A program made the position numbers and the translations under genes. From Marinobacter persicus (GTDB lineage Bacteria > Pseudomonadota > Gammaproteobacteria > Pseudomonadales > Oleiphilaceae): a DNA stretch of 64,000 bases. Shown here piece after piece: positions 17,964-28,961 of the stretch. Position 1 is the stretch's first letter; every line of letters begins with the position of its first letter. The notes below the pieces were generated by a model. The model worked only from the letters and a program-made list of their open reading frames with translations. It was not told the DNA's origin and ran no database searches. Location of the stretch: NCBI RefSeq assembly GCF_900114155.1, contig NZ_FOSC01000009.1, positions 62,001 through 126,000 of the forward strand. Reading direction: 5' to 3'.

Positions 17964-20525
17964 CTACGCCCACAGCATGGCGCCCATCTCCAGCGGATGG
18001 GTGAGGGCGTCGTGGTAGGGGTAGGCGCGAATGCGCAGGGTTTGCAGGCCGGGATAGGGGGGCATGACACTGGTACTGAACAGTGTTTTCTTGCCCTTGT
18101 GCCCCGGTACGGGCTGCAGGTAGAAATGTTCCGGACCGGTTTCGCCATGAGTACCGGCGCATTCCACGGTGACCACGCATTCTACCCGCACATCCTCGGG
18201 TGCAAGGCCGTTCAGTTCCATTTCCACCGTCAGCTCGACTTCGTCATCCCATTTGCAGCGCTCCTGCACGCAACCATGTACCTGGATAGACACACCGTGC
18301 CAGGCACTTCTGATTTTTTCCTTCCACTGCGCCAGCTCCGAGGCCAGTTGGCCGTTGTTGGCCATGAGCCGGTGGCCCTGCTGCACGGCCGGCTGGTAAT
18401 ACCCGGACACGTAATCCATCACCATGCGCTGAGCATTGAAACGGGGCATGATGGTTTTCATGGACGCCTTCGAACGCGCCACCCAGCCTTCCGAATAGCC
18501 CTGTGCCGCCCGGCTGTAGTACAGGGGAATCACTTCGTGCTCCAGCAGGTCCAGTAAATCCCGGGCCTCCTCGCGATTACGGAATTCCTGGTCCAGTTCG
18601 GTGGCACGGGGAGTAATGGCCCAGCCATTTGAGCCGTCGTAGCCTTCGCCCCACCAGCCATCCATCACGCTCAGGTTGACGGCGCCGTTCATGGCGGCTT
18701 TTTCGCCGGAGGTACCGCTGGCTTCTTTCGGATATTCCGGCGTGTTCAGCCAGACATCCACGCCGCTCAATAACCGGCGTGCCATGGCCTGGTCATAGTC
18801 TTCCAGCAGAATAATATGGCCCATCAGCGACGGCCGCATGGACAGGTCGTGAATGACTTTAATCAGTTGCTGGCCGGGGTTGTCCTGTGGGTGTGCCTTG
18901 CCGGCGAAAACCAGCACCACCGGGCGTTCCGGATTGGTCAGCAGTTGCTCAAGCCGGGGCAGGTCGGAAAAAATGAGGGTCGCGCGCTTATAGGTGGCAA
19001 AGCGCCGGGCGAAGCCCACCACCATCACGTCTTTTTCCAGCGAGGTCAGCTTTTCGGTCATCCGCTTGGTTACCGAGTAGCCGGTACCATTGCGTTCGTG
19101 CTGGCGCCGCAGACGCTCCACGGTGAACTCGGCCATTTGCTGTTTCAGGGTCTTGTGGATACTCCAGAAGTGAAAATCGGGAATTTTGTCGACAAATTCC
19201 CAGAACTCCGGATTTCTCAGCTCGCTTTTCCAGTTGGGTGCCTGAATATCGAACAGGCTGGACCATTCCGGAGCGACAAAAGTTGCCACATGAACCCCGT
19301 TGGTAATGTAACCGATGGGGTTTTCCTGTGGCAGCACCTGCGGCCAGATGTCGGCTTCCATTTGCGAAGCAACGCCACCATGGATTCGGCTGACACCATT
19401 GTGAAACCTTGAGCCGCGCAGCCCGAGGCTGGTCATGTTGAAGGTGCCGCCGTTGTTGTGCCTACCGCCCAGGGCGAATACCCGGTCAAACTCCAGGCCA
19501 GAGGCTTCCAGATAAGGCCCCAGGGCCTCCATCATCAATTCCTTCGGGAAGATGTCGTGTCCCGCCGGTACCGGCGTATGGGTGGTAAACAGGGTGCAGG
19601 CCGCCACCGCCTCCAGCGCCGCTTCGAAGGAAAGGCCGGTGGCCACCATGGTCTGGCTGCAGCGTTCCAGAATCTGGAAAGCGGCGTGCCCCTCGTTGAT
19701 GTGCCAGGCGGTGGGCTCTATGCCCAGAGCGGCAAGCACCCGGGTGCCGCCGATGCCCAGCAACATTTCCTGGCTGATGCGGGTCCGTGAATCCCCGCCA
19801 TACAGTTGCAGGGTAAGCGCCTGGTCCTCCTCGCTGTTTTCCGGGGTATCGGAATCCAGCAGGTAAAGGCGAATGTGGCCCACTTTTGCCTGCCACACCC
19901 GGGCAAAGACATCCCGGCCGGGGAAGGGGACGGAGATGATCAGCGGCTGGCCATCGGATTCGACCAGGGTAATCGGCAGCTCATCACTGGAATGGCTTTT
20001 GTAACGGGCAACCTGTTGCCCCTGGGCATCAATGGTCTGGATGAAATAACCCTGCCGGTACAGCAGCCCCACCGCGACAAATGGCAGGCTCAGATCACTG
20101 GCGGCCTTGCAGTGGTCGCCGGCCAGGATACCCAGGCCGCCTGAATAAATGGGAAAACTCTCGTGGAAGCCGAATTCGGCGCAGAAATAGGCAACCAGGC
20201 TGGTTTCCGGGTCCAGTTTTTCGAGAACCTCACTGCCCGGTTCGGCCTCGACATAGGCATCGTAGTTGGACAGTACCCGACGGTATTCGCTCAGGTAGGC
20301 CGGGTTCTCGGCCGCTTCGTCCAACTGGCTCTGGGCGACCCGGCGCAGGAACAGCTTCGGGTTGTGCTCAACCTTCTGCCACAGGGGCAGGTCGATGCGG
20401 GCGTATAAACCGCGAACGCTGTGGTCCCAGCTGTAGAACAGATCGTTGGCGAGTTCTTCCAGGCGGGCAATTGCCTCTGGAATGTGCGGGTGGGCTTCAA
20501 GCCGGAACCGGGTTGCCTTGTGCAT
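17964..20525 (-). CDS. glgP: Alpha-glucan (glycogen) phosphorylase
   Basis: Phosphorolysis of glycogen to glucose-1-phosphate. The protein has 853 residues from ATG 20525 (MHKATRFRLEAHP), chosen because GGGAGGTCATAAGA precedes it; a GTG at 20555 is in frame but overlaps glgA. The N-terminal LARLEELANDLFYSWDHS-like start identifies the shorter, unregulated alpha-glucan phosphorylase type. The PLP-binding region is SGTSGEKAAMNGA near residue 605, with the invariant lysine present, and INEGHAAFQILE near 280 is the other family block. It is the third gene of glgB-glgA-glgP, 19 bases after glgA. Confidence 0.95.
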   Translation of the reverse strand: MHKATRFRLEAHPHIPEAIARLEELANDLFYSWDHSVRGLYARIDLPLWQKVEHNPKLFLRRVAQSQLDEAAENPAYLSEYRRVLSNYDAYVEAEPGSEVLEKLDPETSLVAYFCAEFGFHESFPIYSGGLGILAGDHCKAASDLSLPFVAVGLLYRQGYFIQTIDAQGQQVARYKSHSSDELPITLVESDGQPLIISVPFPGRDVFARVWQAKVGHIRLYLLDSDTPENSEEDQALTLQLYGGDSRTRISQEMLLGIGGTRVLAALGIEPTAWHINEGHAAFQILERCSQTMVATGLSFEAALEAVAACTLFTTHTPVPAGHDIFPKELMMEALGPYLEASGLEFDRVFALGGRHNNGGTFNMTSLGLRGSRFHNGVSRIHGGVASQMEADIWPQVLPQENPIGYITNGVHVATFVAPEWSSLFDIQAPNWKSELRNPEFWEFVDKIPDFHFWSIHKTLKQQMAEFTVERLRRQHERNGTGYSVTKRMTEKLTSLEKDVMVVGFARRFATYKRATLIFSDLPRLEQLLTNPERPVVLVFAGKAHPQDNPGQQLIKVIHDLSMRPSLMGHIILLEDYDQAMARRLLSGVDVWLNTPEYPKEASGTSGEKAAMNGAVNLSVMDGWWGEGYDGSNGWAITPRATELDQEFRNREEARDLLDLLEHEVIPLYYSRAAQGYSEGWVARSKASMKTIMPRFNAQRMVMDYVSGYYQPAVQQGHRLMANNGQLASELAQWKEKIRSAWHGVSIQVHGCVQERCKWDDEVELTVEMELNGLAPEDVRVECVVTVECAGTHGETGPEHFYLQPVPGHKGKKTLFSTSVMPPYPGLQTLRIRAYPYHDALTHPLEMGAMLWA

Positions 20526-20544
20526 TCTTATGACCTCCCTGTGG

Positions 20545-21993
20545 TCATTGATCACTCATCAGTGTGCGGTAAAGTGCCAGATAGTCACCGGCCCGGCCGT
20601 TCCAGGAATAGTCAGCCTGCATGCCGGTTTTCTGGAGCTGGCGCCAGCTGTCCGGGTGTTGCCTCGTTGCCAGTGCACGTTCGGTCACCGCAAGAAGGGC
20701 TGCCGGGCCGGGCTTTCGGAATACAAAACCATTGGCTTTGCCCGGCGGGGCTTCGGTGGGATCGAAAACGGTGTCGTTCAGTCCCCCCACGCCATGCACC
20801 ACGGGCAAGGTGCCGTAACGCAGGCTGTACATCTGGTTCAGCCCGCAGGGTTCGAATTTCGAGGGCATCAGGAACAGATCGGCCCCGGCGGTGATGCGGT
20901 GTGCCAGTGCCTCGTCATAGCCCAGGGTCAGTGATAACTGCCCGGGCCAGTCACGAGCCAGTGCCTGCAGGGGTTGCTGGTAGCGGGCCTCGCCGGAGCC
21001 GAGCAGGGCAAACTGGCAGCCGCGCTTCAGCAGATGGGGAAGAATTTCCAGCAACCAGTCCAGGCCTTTCTGTTCAACCAGACGACCCACAAATCCCAGC
21101 AGCGGTGCGGAGCCGGTGTTCAGGCCCAGTTCAGCCTGCAAGGCGGACCGGCACCGGGCCTTTCCGTCCAGTTCCCCGGCACTGTAGTGGTGGGGCAGGC
21201 AGGTATCCTGATTCGGGTCCCAGACTCGGGCATCAATACCATTGAGTATGCCGGTGAGCCGGTCCGACCGGTGCCGAAGCAGGCCGTCCAGACCGTAACC
21301 CAGGACTGGTGTCTGAATCTCCCGCGCGTAAGTCGGGCTGACAGTGGTGACGGCGTCGGCATAGACCAGCCCACCCTTGATGAAGGATAACCGGCCGTGG
21401 AATTCCAGGCGTTCGAAGTGCCAGAGTGAATCCGGCAGCGCCAAGGCACGGAAGGTTTCATGGGGAAAAAGCCCCTGATACGCCAGGTTGTGGATGGTGA
21501 ACACGGTTGCGGGCGGGTCTGGATTCTCCCTGAGAAAGACCGGAACCAGGCCGGTTTGCCAGTCATTGCAATGGACCACATCCGGTTGCCAGGAAAGATT
21601 CAGTTGCCCCAGTGCCAGCATTGCGCAGGTACGGGCGAACAGCTGAAAGCGATGGGCGTTGTCCCACCAGTCCTGGCCGTGCTCATCCTGGTAGGGACTG
21701 TCGCCGTGGCGATCAAACAGCACCGGGCAATCCACCAGCCAGAGGGTGACCGGCGTACCGGGCAGGGTCGTTTTCCAGAGTGTGACGTCGTACTGGCCCT
21801 GGCGAAAGCAGGCCAGAGCGGTGGCGTTGTTTTCCCGAGCCACCGCCATTGCCCGGGGATAACCGGGCAGGATGATCTGGCAGTCATGGCCCGCCCGGCA
21901 CAGGGCCTCGGGCAGACTGGCCGAGACATCCGCAAGGCCACCGGTTTTGACCAGCGGAAACACTTCACTGGTGGCAAACAGGATACGCATCAT
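20545..21993 (-). CDS. glgA: Glycogen synthase (ADP-glucose type)
   Basis: GT5 glycogen synthase of 482 residues that extends alpha-1,4-glucan from ADP-glucose. The ADP-glucose binding motif KTGGL is at residues 16-20, the acceptor and phosphate regions are visible in [12 protein letters not shown] near 140, and the E-X7-E region is in [17 protein letters not shown] near 370-390. The ATG at 21993 overlaps the glgB stop by four bases (ATGA), so translation is coupled; the tandem ATG makes the first residue ambiguous. Length matches E. coli GlgA (477). Confidence 0.96.
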   Translation of the reverse strand: MMRILFATSEVFPLVKTGGLADVSASLPEALCRAGHDCQIILPGYPRAMAVARENNATALACFRQGQYDVTLWKTTLPGTPVTLWLVDCPVLFDRHGDSPYQDEHGQDWWDNAHRFQLFARTCAMLALGQLNLSWQPDVVHCNDWQTGLVPVFLRENPDPPATVFTIHNLAYQGLFPHETFRALALPDSLWHFERLEFHGRLSFIKGGLVYADAVTTVSPTYAREIQTPVLGYGLDGLLRHRSDRLTGILNGIDARVWDPNQDTCLPHHYSAGELDGKARCRSALQAELGLNTGSAPLLGFVGRLVEQKGLDWLLEILPHLLKRGCQFALLGSGEARYQQPLQALARDWPGQLSLTLGYDEALAHRITAGADLFLMPSKFEPCGLNQMYSLRYGTLPVVHGVGGLNDTVFDPTEAPPGKANGFVFRKPGPAALLAVTERALATRQHPDSWRQLQKTGMQADYSWNGRAGDYLALYRTLMSDQ

Positions 21994-23885
21994 GAGGCCA
22001 CTCCCAGAATCACCAGCCCCAACGGCGGTAACGTCAGTTCCACGGAATGTTGGCGGCCCATCCAGGGTTGGTCGCTGGCCTGCAATTCCAGCGGGTTGCC
22101 GACATCACTGCCGCCGTAATAAGTGGAGTCAGAGTTGAACCATTCCCGCCAACGGCCACCGGCCGGCAGGCCTATGCGGTATTGCCGCCGGGGCACGGGG
22201 GTGAAGTTCGCGATAATCACGCACTGTTGATCGGCCTCCGGGCCGCCTTTGCGCAAATAGCTGACCACCGATTGGGTCGAATCATGGCAGTCAATCCATT
22301 CGAAGCCCGCCCTGCTGAAGTTCTGGCCGTGCAGCGCGGCTTTGTTCCGGTAAAGGTGGTTCAGATCCCGTACCAGTTTCCGGATTCCCTCGTGCTCCGG
22401 GTACTGCAGCAGTGACCAGTCCAGCTCCCGTTTTTCACTCCATTCCCGGCGTTGGCCAAATTCGCCGCCCATGAATAACAGTTTGGCTCCGGGATAGGTG
22501 TACATGTAACTCAATAACAGTCGCAGGGAAGCCCTCTGCTGCCACTCGTCGCCCGGCATTTTCTGGATCAGGCTGGACTTGCCATGCACCACTTCATCGT
22601 GAGACAGGGGCAGGAGAAAGTTTTCCGAAAAGGCATACATCAGGCCGAACGTCAGCTTGTCGTGGTGGTACTGCCGATACACCGGGTTTTGTTGCAGGTA
22701 GTCCAGCGTGTCGTGCATCCACCCCATGTTCCACTTGAGGTTGAATCCCAGCCCCCCGATTTCCGGTGGGCGAGTGACCTGCGGCCAGGAGGTGGACTCC
22801 TCGGCCATCATCAGGACCCCCGGGAACCGGCTTTGGCAGACCCGGTTCAGCTCTTTGAGAAAGTCGATGGCCTCAAGGTTTTCATTGCCACCGTATTCGT
22901 TGGGCAGCCATTCTTCTTCGTTGCGCGAGTAATCCAGGTAGAGCATCGAGGCCACCGCATCCACCCGCAGCCCGTCAATGTGGTAGGCGTCCAGCCAGAA
23001 CAGGGCGCTGCCAATAAGAAAATTGCGCACCTCGTGCCGACCGTAATTGTAGATCAGCGTGTCCCAGTCCTTGTGACGGCCGCGCCTCGGGTCCTCGTGC
23101 TCGTAGAGGGCGGTGCCATCAAAGCGGGCAAGGGCATGCTCGTCGTCGGGAAAGTGCGCCGGCACCCAGTCCAGAATCACCCCGATGCCGTTCTGATGGC
23201 ACTGGTCCACCAGGTAACGCAGGTCATCCGGACCGCCGTAACGGCTGGTGGGCGCATAATAGCCGGTGGTCTGGTAGCCCCAGCTCTCGTCCAGCGGGTG
23301 TTCGGTCAGTGGCATGAGTTCAATGTGGGTGAAACCGGCGTCCTGCACGTAGGGGATCAGCTGTTCGGCCAGCTCCCGGTAGGTCAGCCAGCGGCCGGAG
23401 CCATGGTGACGCCAGGAACCCGGGTGCACTTCGTAGATGGCGATAGGGCTGTGCAACCAGTCGAACTGGTGGCGCCGGCTCAGCCACCGGCCATCCCCCC
23501 AGGCGTAGGCCTTTCGTTCAATCACGCGGGCTGCGGTGGCGGGCCTTTGCTCAAATGCCTGTCCGTAGGGATCGGTCTTGATCAGGTATTCACCGGCGGC
23601 GGTGGTAATCGCAAACTTGTAAAGGGAGCCTGGCTGTGCGCCCTGGGCAAACAGTGCCCAGACACCGCTGTGCCCCTGTCGCTCCAGGGCATGACTGTCG
23701 GCATCCCAGCCGTTGAAATCCCCCATGACATTAACGGCCCGGGCATTGGGTGCCCAGACCGCAAAACGCACCCCCTCTGAACCATCACAGCGCATTGGGT
23801 GTGCCCCCATCACGTTGTAGATGTGCCAGTGGCGGCCTTCAGAAAAAAGGTCCAGATCAAACGCGTTCAGGAGCGGGCTGGGCAT
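21990..23885 (-). CDS. glgB: 1,4-alpha-glucan branching enzyme, short form
   Basis: GH13 branching enzyme of 631 residues, forming alpha-1,6 branches. An N-terminal CBM48 domain ([20 protein letters not shown] near 40-60) is followed by the catalytic barrel with nucleophile Asp in [18 protein letters not shown] near 308, general acid Glu in [10 protein letters not shown] near 361 and the third Asp in [12 protein letters not shown] near 425. It is about 100 residues shorter than E. coli GlgB because the extra N-terminal domain is missing, a known variant. It leads the leftward operon glgB-glgA-glgP and is divergent from glgC. Confidence 0.96.
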   Translation of the reverse strand: MPSPLLNAFDLDLFSEGRHWHIYNVMGAHPMRCDGSEGVRFAVWAPNARAVNVMGDFNGWDADSHALERQGHSGVWALFAQGAQPGSLYKFAITTAAGEYLIKTDPYGQAFEQRPATAARVIERKAYAWGDGRWLSRRHQFDWLHSPIAIYEVHPGSWRHHGSGRWLTYRELAEQLIPYVQDAGFTHIELMPLTEHPLDESWGYQTTGYYAPTSRYGGPDDLRYLVDQCHQNGIGVILDWVPAHFPDDEHALARFDGTALYEHEDPRRGRHKDWDTLIYNYGRHEVRNFLIGSALFWLDAYHIDGLRVDAVASMLYLDYSRNEEEWLPNEYGGNENLEAIDFLKELNRVCQSRFPGVLMMAEESTSWPQVTRPPEIGGLGFNLKWNMGWMHDTLDYLQQNPVYRQYHHDKLTFGLMYAFSENFLLPLSHDEVVHGKSSLIQKMPGDEWQQRASLRLLLSYMYTYPGAKLLFMGGEFGQRREWSEKRELDWSLLQYPEHEGIRKLVRDLNHLYRNKAALHGQNFSRAGFEWIDCHDSTQSVVSYLRKGGPEADQQCVIIANFTPVPRRQYRIGLPAGGRWREWFNSDSTYYGGSDVGNPLELQASDQPWMGRQHSVELTLPPLGLVILGVAS

Positions 23886-23959
23886 GGGTTCACGCTATAG
23901 CAATGTTCGGAAAATAACCTAAGCTAAGTCTATGTCAAAATCGAATGGAAGCCAGAACA

Positions 23960-25222
23960 ATGCATACCACCAAGCGTTTTGTCAGCCGCATGACCCGGCA
24001 AACTCTCGCTCTGGTGCTGGCCGGAGGCAGGGGAAGCCGGCTGCACGACCTGACCAAATGGCGGGCCAAGCCGGCCGTGCCGTTTGGCGGTAAATTCCGC
24101 ATTATTGATTTTCCACTCTCCAACTGCGTGAACTCGGGCATCAGCCAGGTAGGCGTCATCACACAGTATAAATCCCACTCGCTGATGCGCCACATTCAAC
24201 GCGGCTGGGGCTTTCTGCGGGGTGAGTTCGGGGAATTTGTCGAACTGTTGCCCGCCCAGCAACGTATTGAGACCTCCTGGTATGTGGGCACGGCCAATGC
24301 GGTGCTGCAGAATCTGGACATTGTCCGCAGCCACAATCCCGAATACGTGCTCATTCTGGCCGGTGATCATGTTTACAAGATGGATTATGGCACCATGCTC
24401 GCGGCACATGTGGAGTGTGAGGCGGATGTCACCATTGGCTGCATCGAGGTCCCCCTGGAGGAGGCATCGGCCTTCGGGGTGATGTCGGTGGATGATCACC
24501 TGCGCATTACCGAATTCGAGGAAAAACCCGCCAGCCCGAAACCCATGCCCGGCCAGCCTGACAAAGCGCTCGCTTCGATGGGCATTTACGTCTTCAACAG
24601 CCAGACTCTGTTTGACGAGCTGATCCGGGACCATGATCTGGAAAACTCGTCCCACGATTTCGGCAAGGACATCATTCCGTCGATCATTAAACGCTTGCGG
24701 GTGTGCGCCTTCCCGTTCCGGGACCCGACCAGTAACAAGGTGGCTTATTGGCGGGATGTGGGCACGATCGACTCGCTCTGGCAGGCCAACATGGAGCTGA
24801 TCGATGTCAGCCCGGAACTGAACCTGTATGACCTGCACTGGCCCATCTGGACCTATCAGGAGCAGTTGCCGCCGGCCAAGTTCATTTTTGCCGACAAGGA
24901 CCGGTGTGGCACAGCCGTGGATTCGATGGTGGCCGGTGGCTGCATTGTGTCCGGATCAAAGGTCCGGCATTCACTGCTGTTCTCCCAGGTGCATGTGCAT
25001 TCCTACAGCACCGTGGAAGACACCGTGGTGTTCCCGGATGTGGAAATCGGCCGGGACTGCCACATCCGCAATGCACTCATTGACCGGGGGTGTCGCATTC
25101 CACCGGGTACCCGCATCGGCTTCGACCACGAAAAGGACGCCCAACGTTTCCACGTATCGCCCAAGGGCATTGTGCTTGTCACCCCGGAGATGCTGGGGCA
25201 GGACTATCCCCATGGTCTCTGA
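23960..25222 (+). CDS. glgC: Glucose-1-phosphate adenylyltransferase
   Basis: ADP-glucose pyrophosphorylase, the committed step of glycogen synthesis: ATP + glucose-1-phosphate to ADP-glucose. The protein has 420 residues from ATG 23960, preceded by GGAAGCCAGAAC; an ATG at 23945 has no ribosome site. The nucleotide-binding block [20 protein letters not shown] is at residues 19-38, the substrate site is in [10 protein letters not shown] and IYVFNSQTL near 185-220, and the C-terminal left-handed beta-helix carries [20 protein letters not shown]. Allosteric residues cannot be scored by eye. It starts the rightward operon glgC-GH57-malQ and overlaps the next gene by 11 bases. Confidence 0.96.
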   Translation: MHTTKRFVSRMTRQTLALVLAGGRGSRLHDLTKWRAKPAVPFGGKFRIIDFPLSNCVNSGISQVGVITQYKSHSLMRHIQRGWGFLRGEFGEFVELLPAQQRIETSWYVGTANAVLQNLDIVRSHNPEYVLILAGDHVYKMDYGTMLAAHVECEADVTIGCIEVPLEEASAFGVMSVDDHLRITEFEEKPASPKPMPGQPDKALASMGIYVFNSQTLFDELIRDHDLENSSHDFGKDIIPSIIKRLRVCAFPFRDPTSNKVAYWRDVGTIDSLWQANMELIDVSPELNLYDLHWPIWTYQEQLPPAKFIFADKDRCGTAVDSMVAGGCIVSGSKVRHSLLFSQVHVHSYSTVEDTVVFPDVEIGRDCHIRNALIDRGCRIPPGTRIGFDHEKDAQRFHVSPKGIVLVTPEMLGQDYPHGL

Positions 25223-26951
25223 CACTGTCCAGGGCCCGGCGCCCGATACACACACACCGGTGGTTTTCTGCTGGCACATGCACCAACCAGACTACCGGGA
25301 CCACAGCACCGGTGAATTCCTGTTCCCCTGGGTGTACCTGCACTGCATCAAGGATTATGTGGATATGGCCGCGCACCTGGAGGCGCACCCGGAAGCCAGG
25401 GCGGTGGTGAATTTTTCGCCCATTTTGCTGGAGCAGATTGAAGACTATCTGGTGCAGATAGAACGCTGGCGCCATGGCGGTACTGTTATCAGTGATCCGG
25501 TATTGGCCGCCCTGGTGGCTGACACTCTGCCGGAGCCAGGTTCAACCGCCTTTCTGACCTTGATGGACAAGTGTCTGAGGGCCAATCCTGAGCGTATTAT
25601 CGGCCGTTTTGCCGCATTTCAAAGGCTGGCTGAACTGGCGGAAATCTACCGAAGCCGACCGGACATTCAGCGTTATCTCTCCCGCCAGTTTCTCGCCGAC
25701 CTGGTGGTCTGGTATCACCTGGGCTGGATTGGCGAAACGGTTCGCCGGAGCCATCCCATAATCCGAAGCCTGCAAGAAAAATCCCATGACTATTCCCTCG
25801 AGGATCGGCGGAGCCTGTTTGATGTGATCGCGGAGCTGATTGCCGGCATTGGCCCGCGTTACCGGCATCTGGCCGATGCGGGGCAGGTGGAACTGGCCAT
25901 GAACCCCTGGGGGCACCCCATTGTTCCATTATTGCTGGACCTGCAATCGGTTAAAGAAACACTGCCGGAGGCACCATTACCTCAATACAGCCAGTACCCG
26001 GGCGGTCAGCAGCGTGCCCGATGGCACCTGGAGGAGGGCAAACGGGTGTTCAACCGGTTTTTCTGCCGGGAACCGGTCGGCTGCTGGGCCTCGGAAGGCG
26101 CCCTGAGCCAGCAAACCTTGGCGCTACTGGGCGAACAGGGGTTCCAGTGGACCGCCAGTGGCGATTCCGTGCTTCATAACAGTGTGAAGCCCGTGCTGGA
26201 GCAGAAAAAGCTGCGCGCTCCCCCGGGTATACACAGGCCCTATAGTTTTGGTGATGCGCCCATAACGGTATTTTTCCGGGATGACGGGTTGTCGGACCTG
26301 ATCGGCTTCAGCTATGCAGACTGGCATGCCAAAGACGCGGTGGGCGATCTGGTGCACCACATGGAAAAAATTGTGATGAACACCGGTGACCAGGCCAATC
26401 GCGTGATTTCAGTGATTCTCGATGGCGAAAATGCCTGGGAATATTTCCCGGAAAACGGTTACCACTTCCTGGACGAGCTCTACGGCGTACTGGCCGATCA
26501 CCCGCACTTGCGCCTGAGCACCTACCAGGCCGTGCTTGCCGAACCCCGGTGTAAACCGGAGCATTTACCACACCTGGTCGCGGGCAGCTGGATTTACGGT
26601 ACGTTTTCCACCTGGATTGGTGACAGGGACACCAACCGGGCCTGGGACCTGCTGTGTGAAGCCAAACAGCATTACGACAAAGCCATGGACAACGGCACCC
26701 TGAGTACCGAACAAAAGGTTCTGGCCAGCCGGCAACTGGGTTTGTGTGAGAGTTCAGACTGGTTCTGGTGGTTTGGCGATTACAACCCGGCCGAGGTCGT
26801 GCGGGACTTCGAACATCTTTACCGGCGTCATCTGGTCAATCTCTACGAGGCCATTGGCTACCAGCCACCGGCCAGCCTGTTCCAGCCCTTGAGCCAGGGC
26901 GGCGGCGCGCCCGCGAGAGGTGGCGCCATGCGCCCGGGCCATGAAGCATGA
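25212..26951 (+). CDS. Glycoside hydrolase family 57 amylase-like protein
   Basis: The protein has 579 residues starting at ATG 25212 inside the end of glgC (11-bp overlap). GH57 enzymes retain configuration and act on alpha-glucans. Visible family blocks: [13 protein letters not shown] near residue 18-30 (conserved HQP), [15 protein letters not shown] near 232, the nucleophile Glu in [10 protein letters not shown] near 297, and [12 protein letters not shown] near 402. The role is probably alpha-amylase or glucanotransferase in glycogen turnover. Its last bases overlap malQ (ATGA), so the three genes are translationally coupled. Confidence 0.92.
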   Translation: MVSDTVQGPAPDTHTPVVFCWHMHQPDYRDHSTGEFLFPWVYLHCIKDYVDMAAHLEAHPEARAVVNFSPILLEQIEDYLVQIERWRHGGTVISDPVLAALVADTLPEPGSTAFLTLMDKCLRANPERIIGRFAAFQRLAELAEIYRSRPDIQRYLSRQFLADLVVWYHLGWIGETVRRSHPIIRSLQEKSHDYSLEDRRSLFDVIAELIAGIGPRYRHLADAGQVELAMNPWGHPIVPLLLDLQSVKETLPEAPLPQYSQYPGGQQRARWHLEEGKRVFNRFFCREPVGCWASEGALSQQTLALLGEQGFQWTASGDSVLHNSVKPVLEQKKLRAPPGIHRPYSFGDAPITVFFRDDGLSDLIGFSYADWHAKDAVGDLVHHMEKIVMNTGDQANRVISVILDGENAWEYFPENGYHFLDELYGVLADHPHLRLSTYQAVLAEPRCKPEHLPHLVAGSWIYGTFSTWIGDRDTNRAWDLLCEAKQHYDKAMDNGTLSTEQKVLASRQLGLCESSDWFWWFGDYNPAEVVRDFEHLYRRHLVNLYEAIGYQPPASLFQPLSQGGGAPARGGAMRPGHEA

Positions 26952-28429
26952 AGCCGTTGGAGGCCCGGCCTGTGCTCAATCGACGCCGGGCCGGTGTCCT
27001 GTTGCATCCGACCGCACTGCCCGGACATCATGGCAAACTTGGCGAATCGGCCCGGGCGTTCGTGGACTTTTTGCAACACACAGGCATGACCGTTTGGCAG
27101 ACCCTGCCCATTGGTCCGACCCATACGGACCTGTCCCCTTACCAGGCGCTTTCGGCGCACGCGGGCAACCCGGACCTCATTGATCTTGAGGAACTGGTAC
27201 CGTGCGGTCTGTTACTGACCGAAGAGGTGGCAGCCGATAGCCGCCAGGCCCTCCTGAGAAAGGCCGCTCAGCGATTTTTGTCCGGCCATTACCAGAAATG
27301 CACCCTGGCCAACCCGGACGACTGGCACCATTTTCTGGATCGGCATCAGTCCTGGCTGGACGATTTTGCCTTGTTCAAGGCAATTCATGACAGCCAGCCC
27401 ACTGTCAGCTGGCCCCAATGGCCGCTGCCCCTTCGCAATCGCGAGCCGGAGGCGTTAGCACAGGCCCGCGCACGGGCCGGTGACCGGATACTGGAAATCC
27501 AGTTTGCCCAGTTCCTGTTTTTCAGCCAGTGGCATGCATTGCGCCAGTACGCCCGTGACCGGGGCGTACTGATGTTTGGCGATATTCCTATTTTTGTTGC
27601 CCATGACAGCGCGGATGTCTGGGCACATCCCGGCCTTTTCAAGTTGTCTGAAACAACCGGCGAGCCGCGGTTTGTCGCCGGTGTGCCACCGGATTATTTC
27701 TCGCCAGACGGCCAGCACTGGGGAAACCCGGTCTACGACTGGCCGGCCATGGCGGCCGACAACTACCGATGGTGGGTAGGGCGGCTGGCCAGTCAGCGGG
27801 AGACATTCGACCTGCTGCGCATTGATCACTTCCGTGGATTCCAGCATTACTGGGAGATACCGGCGGCTGACCCCAGGCCCGTTAATGGCTACTGGGTTGC
27901 AGGCCCCGGTGAACGCTTTCTAAAGACGTGCCTGAGTGAGTTGCCGGATCTGCCGCTGGTCGCTGAAAACCTGGGGCTGATCAGTGACGACGTTGAGCAG
28001 CTCCGGCACCGCCTGGGACTGCCCGGCATGACTGTGTTGCAGTTTGGCTTTGATGGCAGCCCGAGCAATCCGCACCTGTTGCACAATCATCGTCCCGGGG
28101 ATCTGGTTTATACCGGTACCCATGACAACGACACCACTCTGGGCTGGTACCGAAGCCTGAATGAACACACCCGGCACTATCTGCACCGTTATCTGGGCCT
28201 GCCTGACCCATGCAGTGACATGCCCTGGCCAGTCATTCGGGCTGCCATGGCTTCCGTGTGCAAATTGGCGATTGTGCCACTTCAGGACTTGCTCGGCCTT
28301 GGGTCCGAGGCCCGGTTCAATACCCCGGGGACCCAGCAAAACAACTGGTTATGGCAGGTTGACAGACATGCTCTTAACCAGGTGGATACGGAAAAAATAA
28401 AGGAACTGGTGAAACTTTACGGGCGCTGA
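26948..28429 (+). CDS. malQ: 4-alpha-glucanotransferase (amylomaltase)
   Basis: GH77 enzyme of 493 residues, the short form typical of glycogen clusters. It transfers maltooligosyl units between alpha-1,4-glucans. The N-terminus has RRAGVLLHPTALPG and the family block PIGPTHTDLSPYQALSA; catalytic Asp in LLRIDHFRGF near 297, Glu in LPLVAENLGLI near 342 and Asp in YTGTHDNDTTLGW near 395 are all present. The last gene of glgC-GH57-malQ. With no glgX debranching gene in the cluster, MalQ and the GH57 enzyme probably supply short-chain recycling. Confidence 0.95.
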   Translation: MKPLEARPVLNRRRAGVLLHPTALPGHHGKLGESARAFVDFLQHTGMTVWQTLPIGPTHTDLSPYQALSAHAGNPDLIDLEELVPCGLLLTEEVAADSRQALLRKAAQRFLSGHYQKCTLANPDDWHHFLDRHQSWLDDFALFKAIHDSQPTVSWPQWPLPLRNREPEALAQARARAGDRILEIQFAQFLFFSQWHALRQYARDRGVLMFGDIPIFVAHDSADVWAHPGLFKLSETTGEPRFVAGVPPDYFSPDGQHWGNPVYDWPAMAADNYRWWVGRLASQRETFDLLRIDHFRGFQHYWEIPAADPRPVNGYWVAGPGERFLKTCLSELPDLPLVAENLGLISDDVEQLRHRLGLPGMTVLQFGFDGSPSNPHLLHNHRPGDLVYTGTHDNDTTLGWYRSLNEHTRHYLHRYLGLPDPCSDMPWPVIRAAMASVCKLAIVPLQDLLGLGSEARFNTPGTQQNNWLWQVDRHALNQVDTEKIKELVKLYGR

Positions 28430-28460
28430 CTAAACTTTAACCAGCATTTGACCTCAATCA

Positions 28461-28489
28461 ACTTGATCAAAAATCACACAGGCTATAAA
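28461..28489 (+). promoter_or_regulatory. Candidate sigma-70 promoter of the PilZ gene
   Basis: ACTTGA (28461-28466), a 17-bp spacer and TATAAA (28484-28489) lie 64 bp upstream of the PilZ gene start and just after malQ. The -10 is good and the -35 is moderate. Confidence 0.45.
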
Positions 28490-28552
28490 AAGGCAGATAC
28501 CGGCGATCATCGCCATGCCACGATCATTGATCCCATGAAGGAAGGAGTCGTT

Positions 28553-28906
28553 ATGGAACACCGGCAAAGCCCGAGAATAGAAGGGCAGTTACCGATACTT
28601 GTGTACAAGAAAGGTCTGCCGGTGGGCACCGGGCAAATCCAGGATGCGTCACGCCGTGGCGTGTTCATAAAAACCGATTACCGGGATGTCCGGTTGAACC
28701 AGCCTTTGCAGCTTGCCTTTCGCCTGCCAGAACCCACCGACAGTCAACGCACCCTGACCGGTCATGTTGTCCGCCACTCGGAGCACGGATTTGGTCTGGA
28801 TTTTGATGGCGCCGACAATGATCATCAGGCCATTTTTGAGCTTATTCTGTGGTTGAACGGACATGGTCCCGACCCCACGGATACTGGCAGGAACCATTTA
28901 CACTGA
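28553..28906 (+). CDS. PilZ domain protein (c-di-GMP receptor)
   Basis: Single-domain protein of 117 residues. ATG 28553 has AAGGAGTCGTT directly upstream, which fixes the start; an in-frame ATG at 28448 lacks one. The c-di-GMP-binding signature is intact: RQSPR near residues 4-8 (RxxxR) and DASRRG near 34-39 ([DN]xSxxG), followed by a beta-barrel and a short amphipathic C-terminal helix (IFELILWLNG). It should bind cyclic-di-GMP and change a partner. The next gene (SDR) follows after 55 bases. Confidence 0.88.
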   Translation: MEHRQSPRIEGQLPILVYKKGLPVGTGQIQDASRRGVFIKTDYRDVRLNQPLQLAFRLPEPTDSQRTLTGHVVRHSEHGFGLDFDGADNDHQAIFELILWLNGHGPDPTDTGRNHLH

Positions 28907-28961
28907 ACGGGCCGTCACCCGTACGCCCAATACATTTGACGGAACATGCAAGGAGATCGTT

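Noticed and set aside
16724..18148. 474-codon leftward frame opposite the acyltransferase gene
   Set aside because: The plus strand has a full acyltransferase with family motifs; the antisense translation has no recognised domain and lies across gene boundaries.
21757..21770. GGGCAGGG octamer as an FtsK-orienting (KOPS) signal
   Set aside because: I found copies on both strands on both sides of dif, so no polarity can be claimed by eye; counting over the genome would be needed.
22584..23780. 398-codon rightward frame opposite glgB
   Set aside because: Shadow of glgB; the translated sequence is His/Val/Gln-rich with no domain.
24828..25211. 5' extension of the GH57 frame inside glgC
   Set aside because: The extension is Arg/Ser/Cys-rich out-of-frame glgC sequence; the domain begins after ATG 25212.
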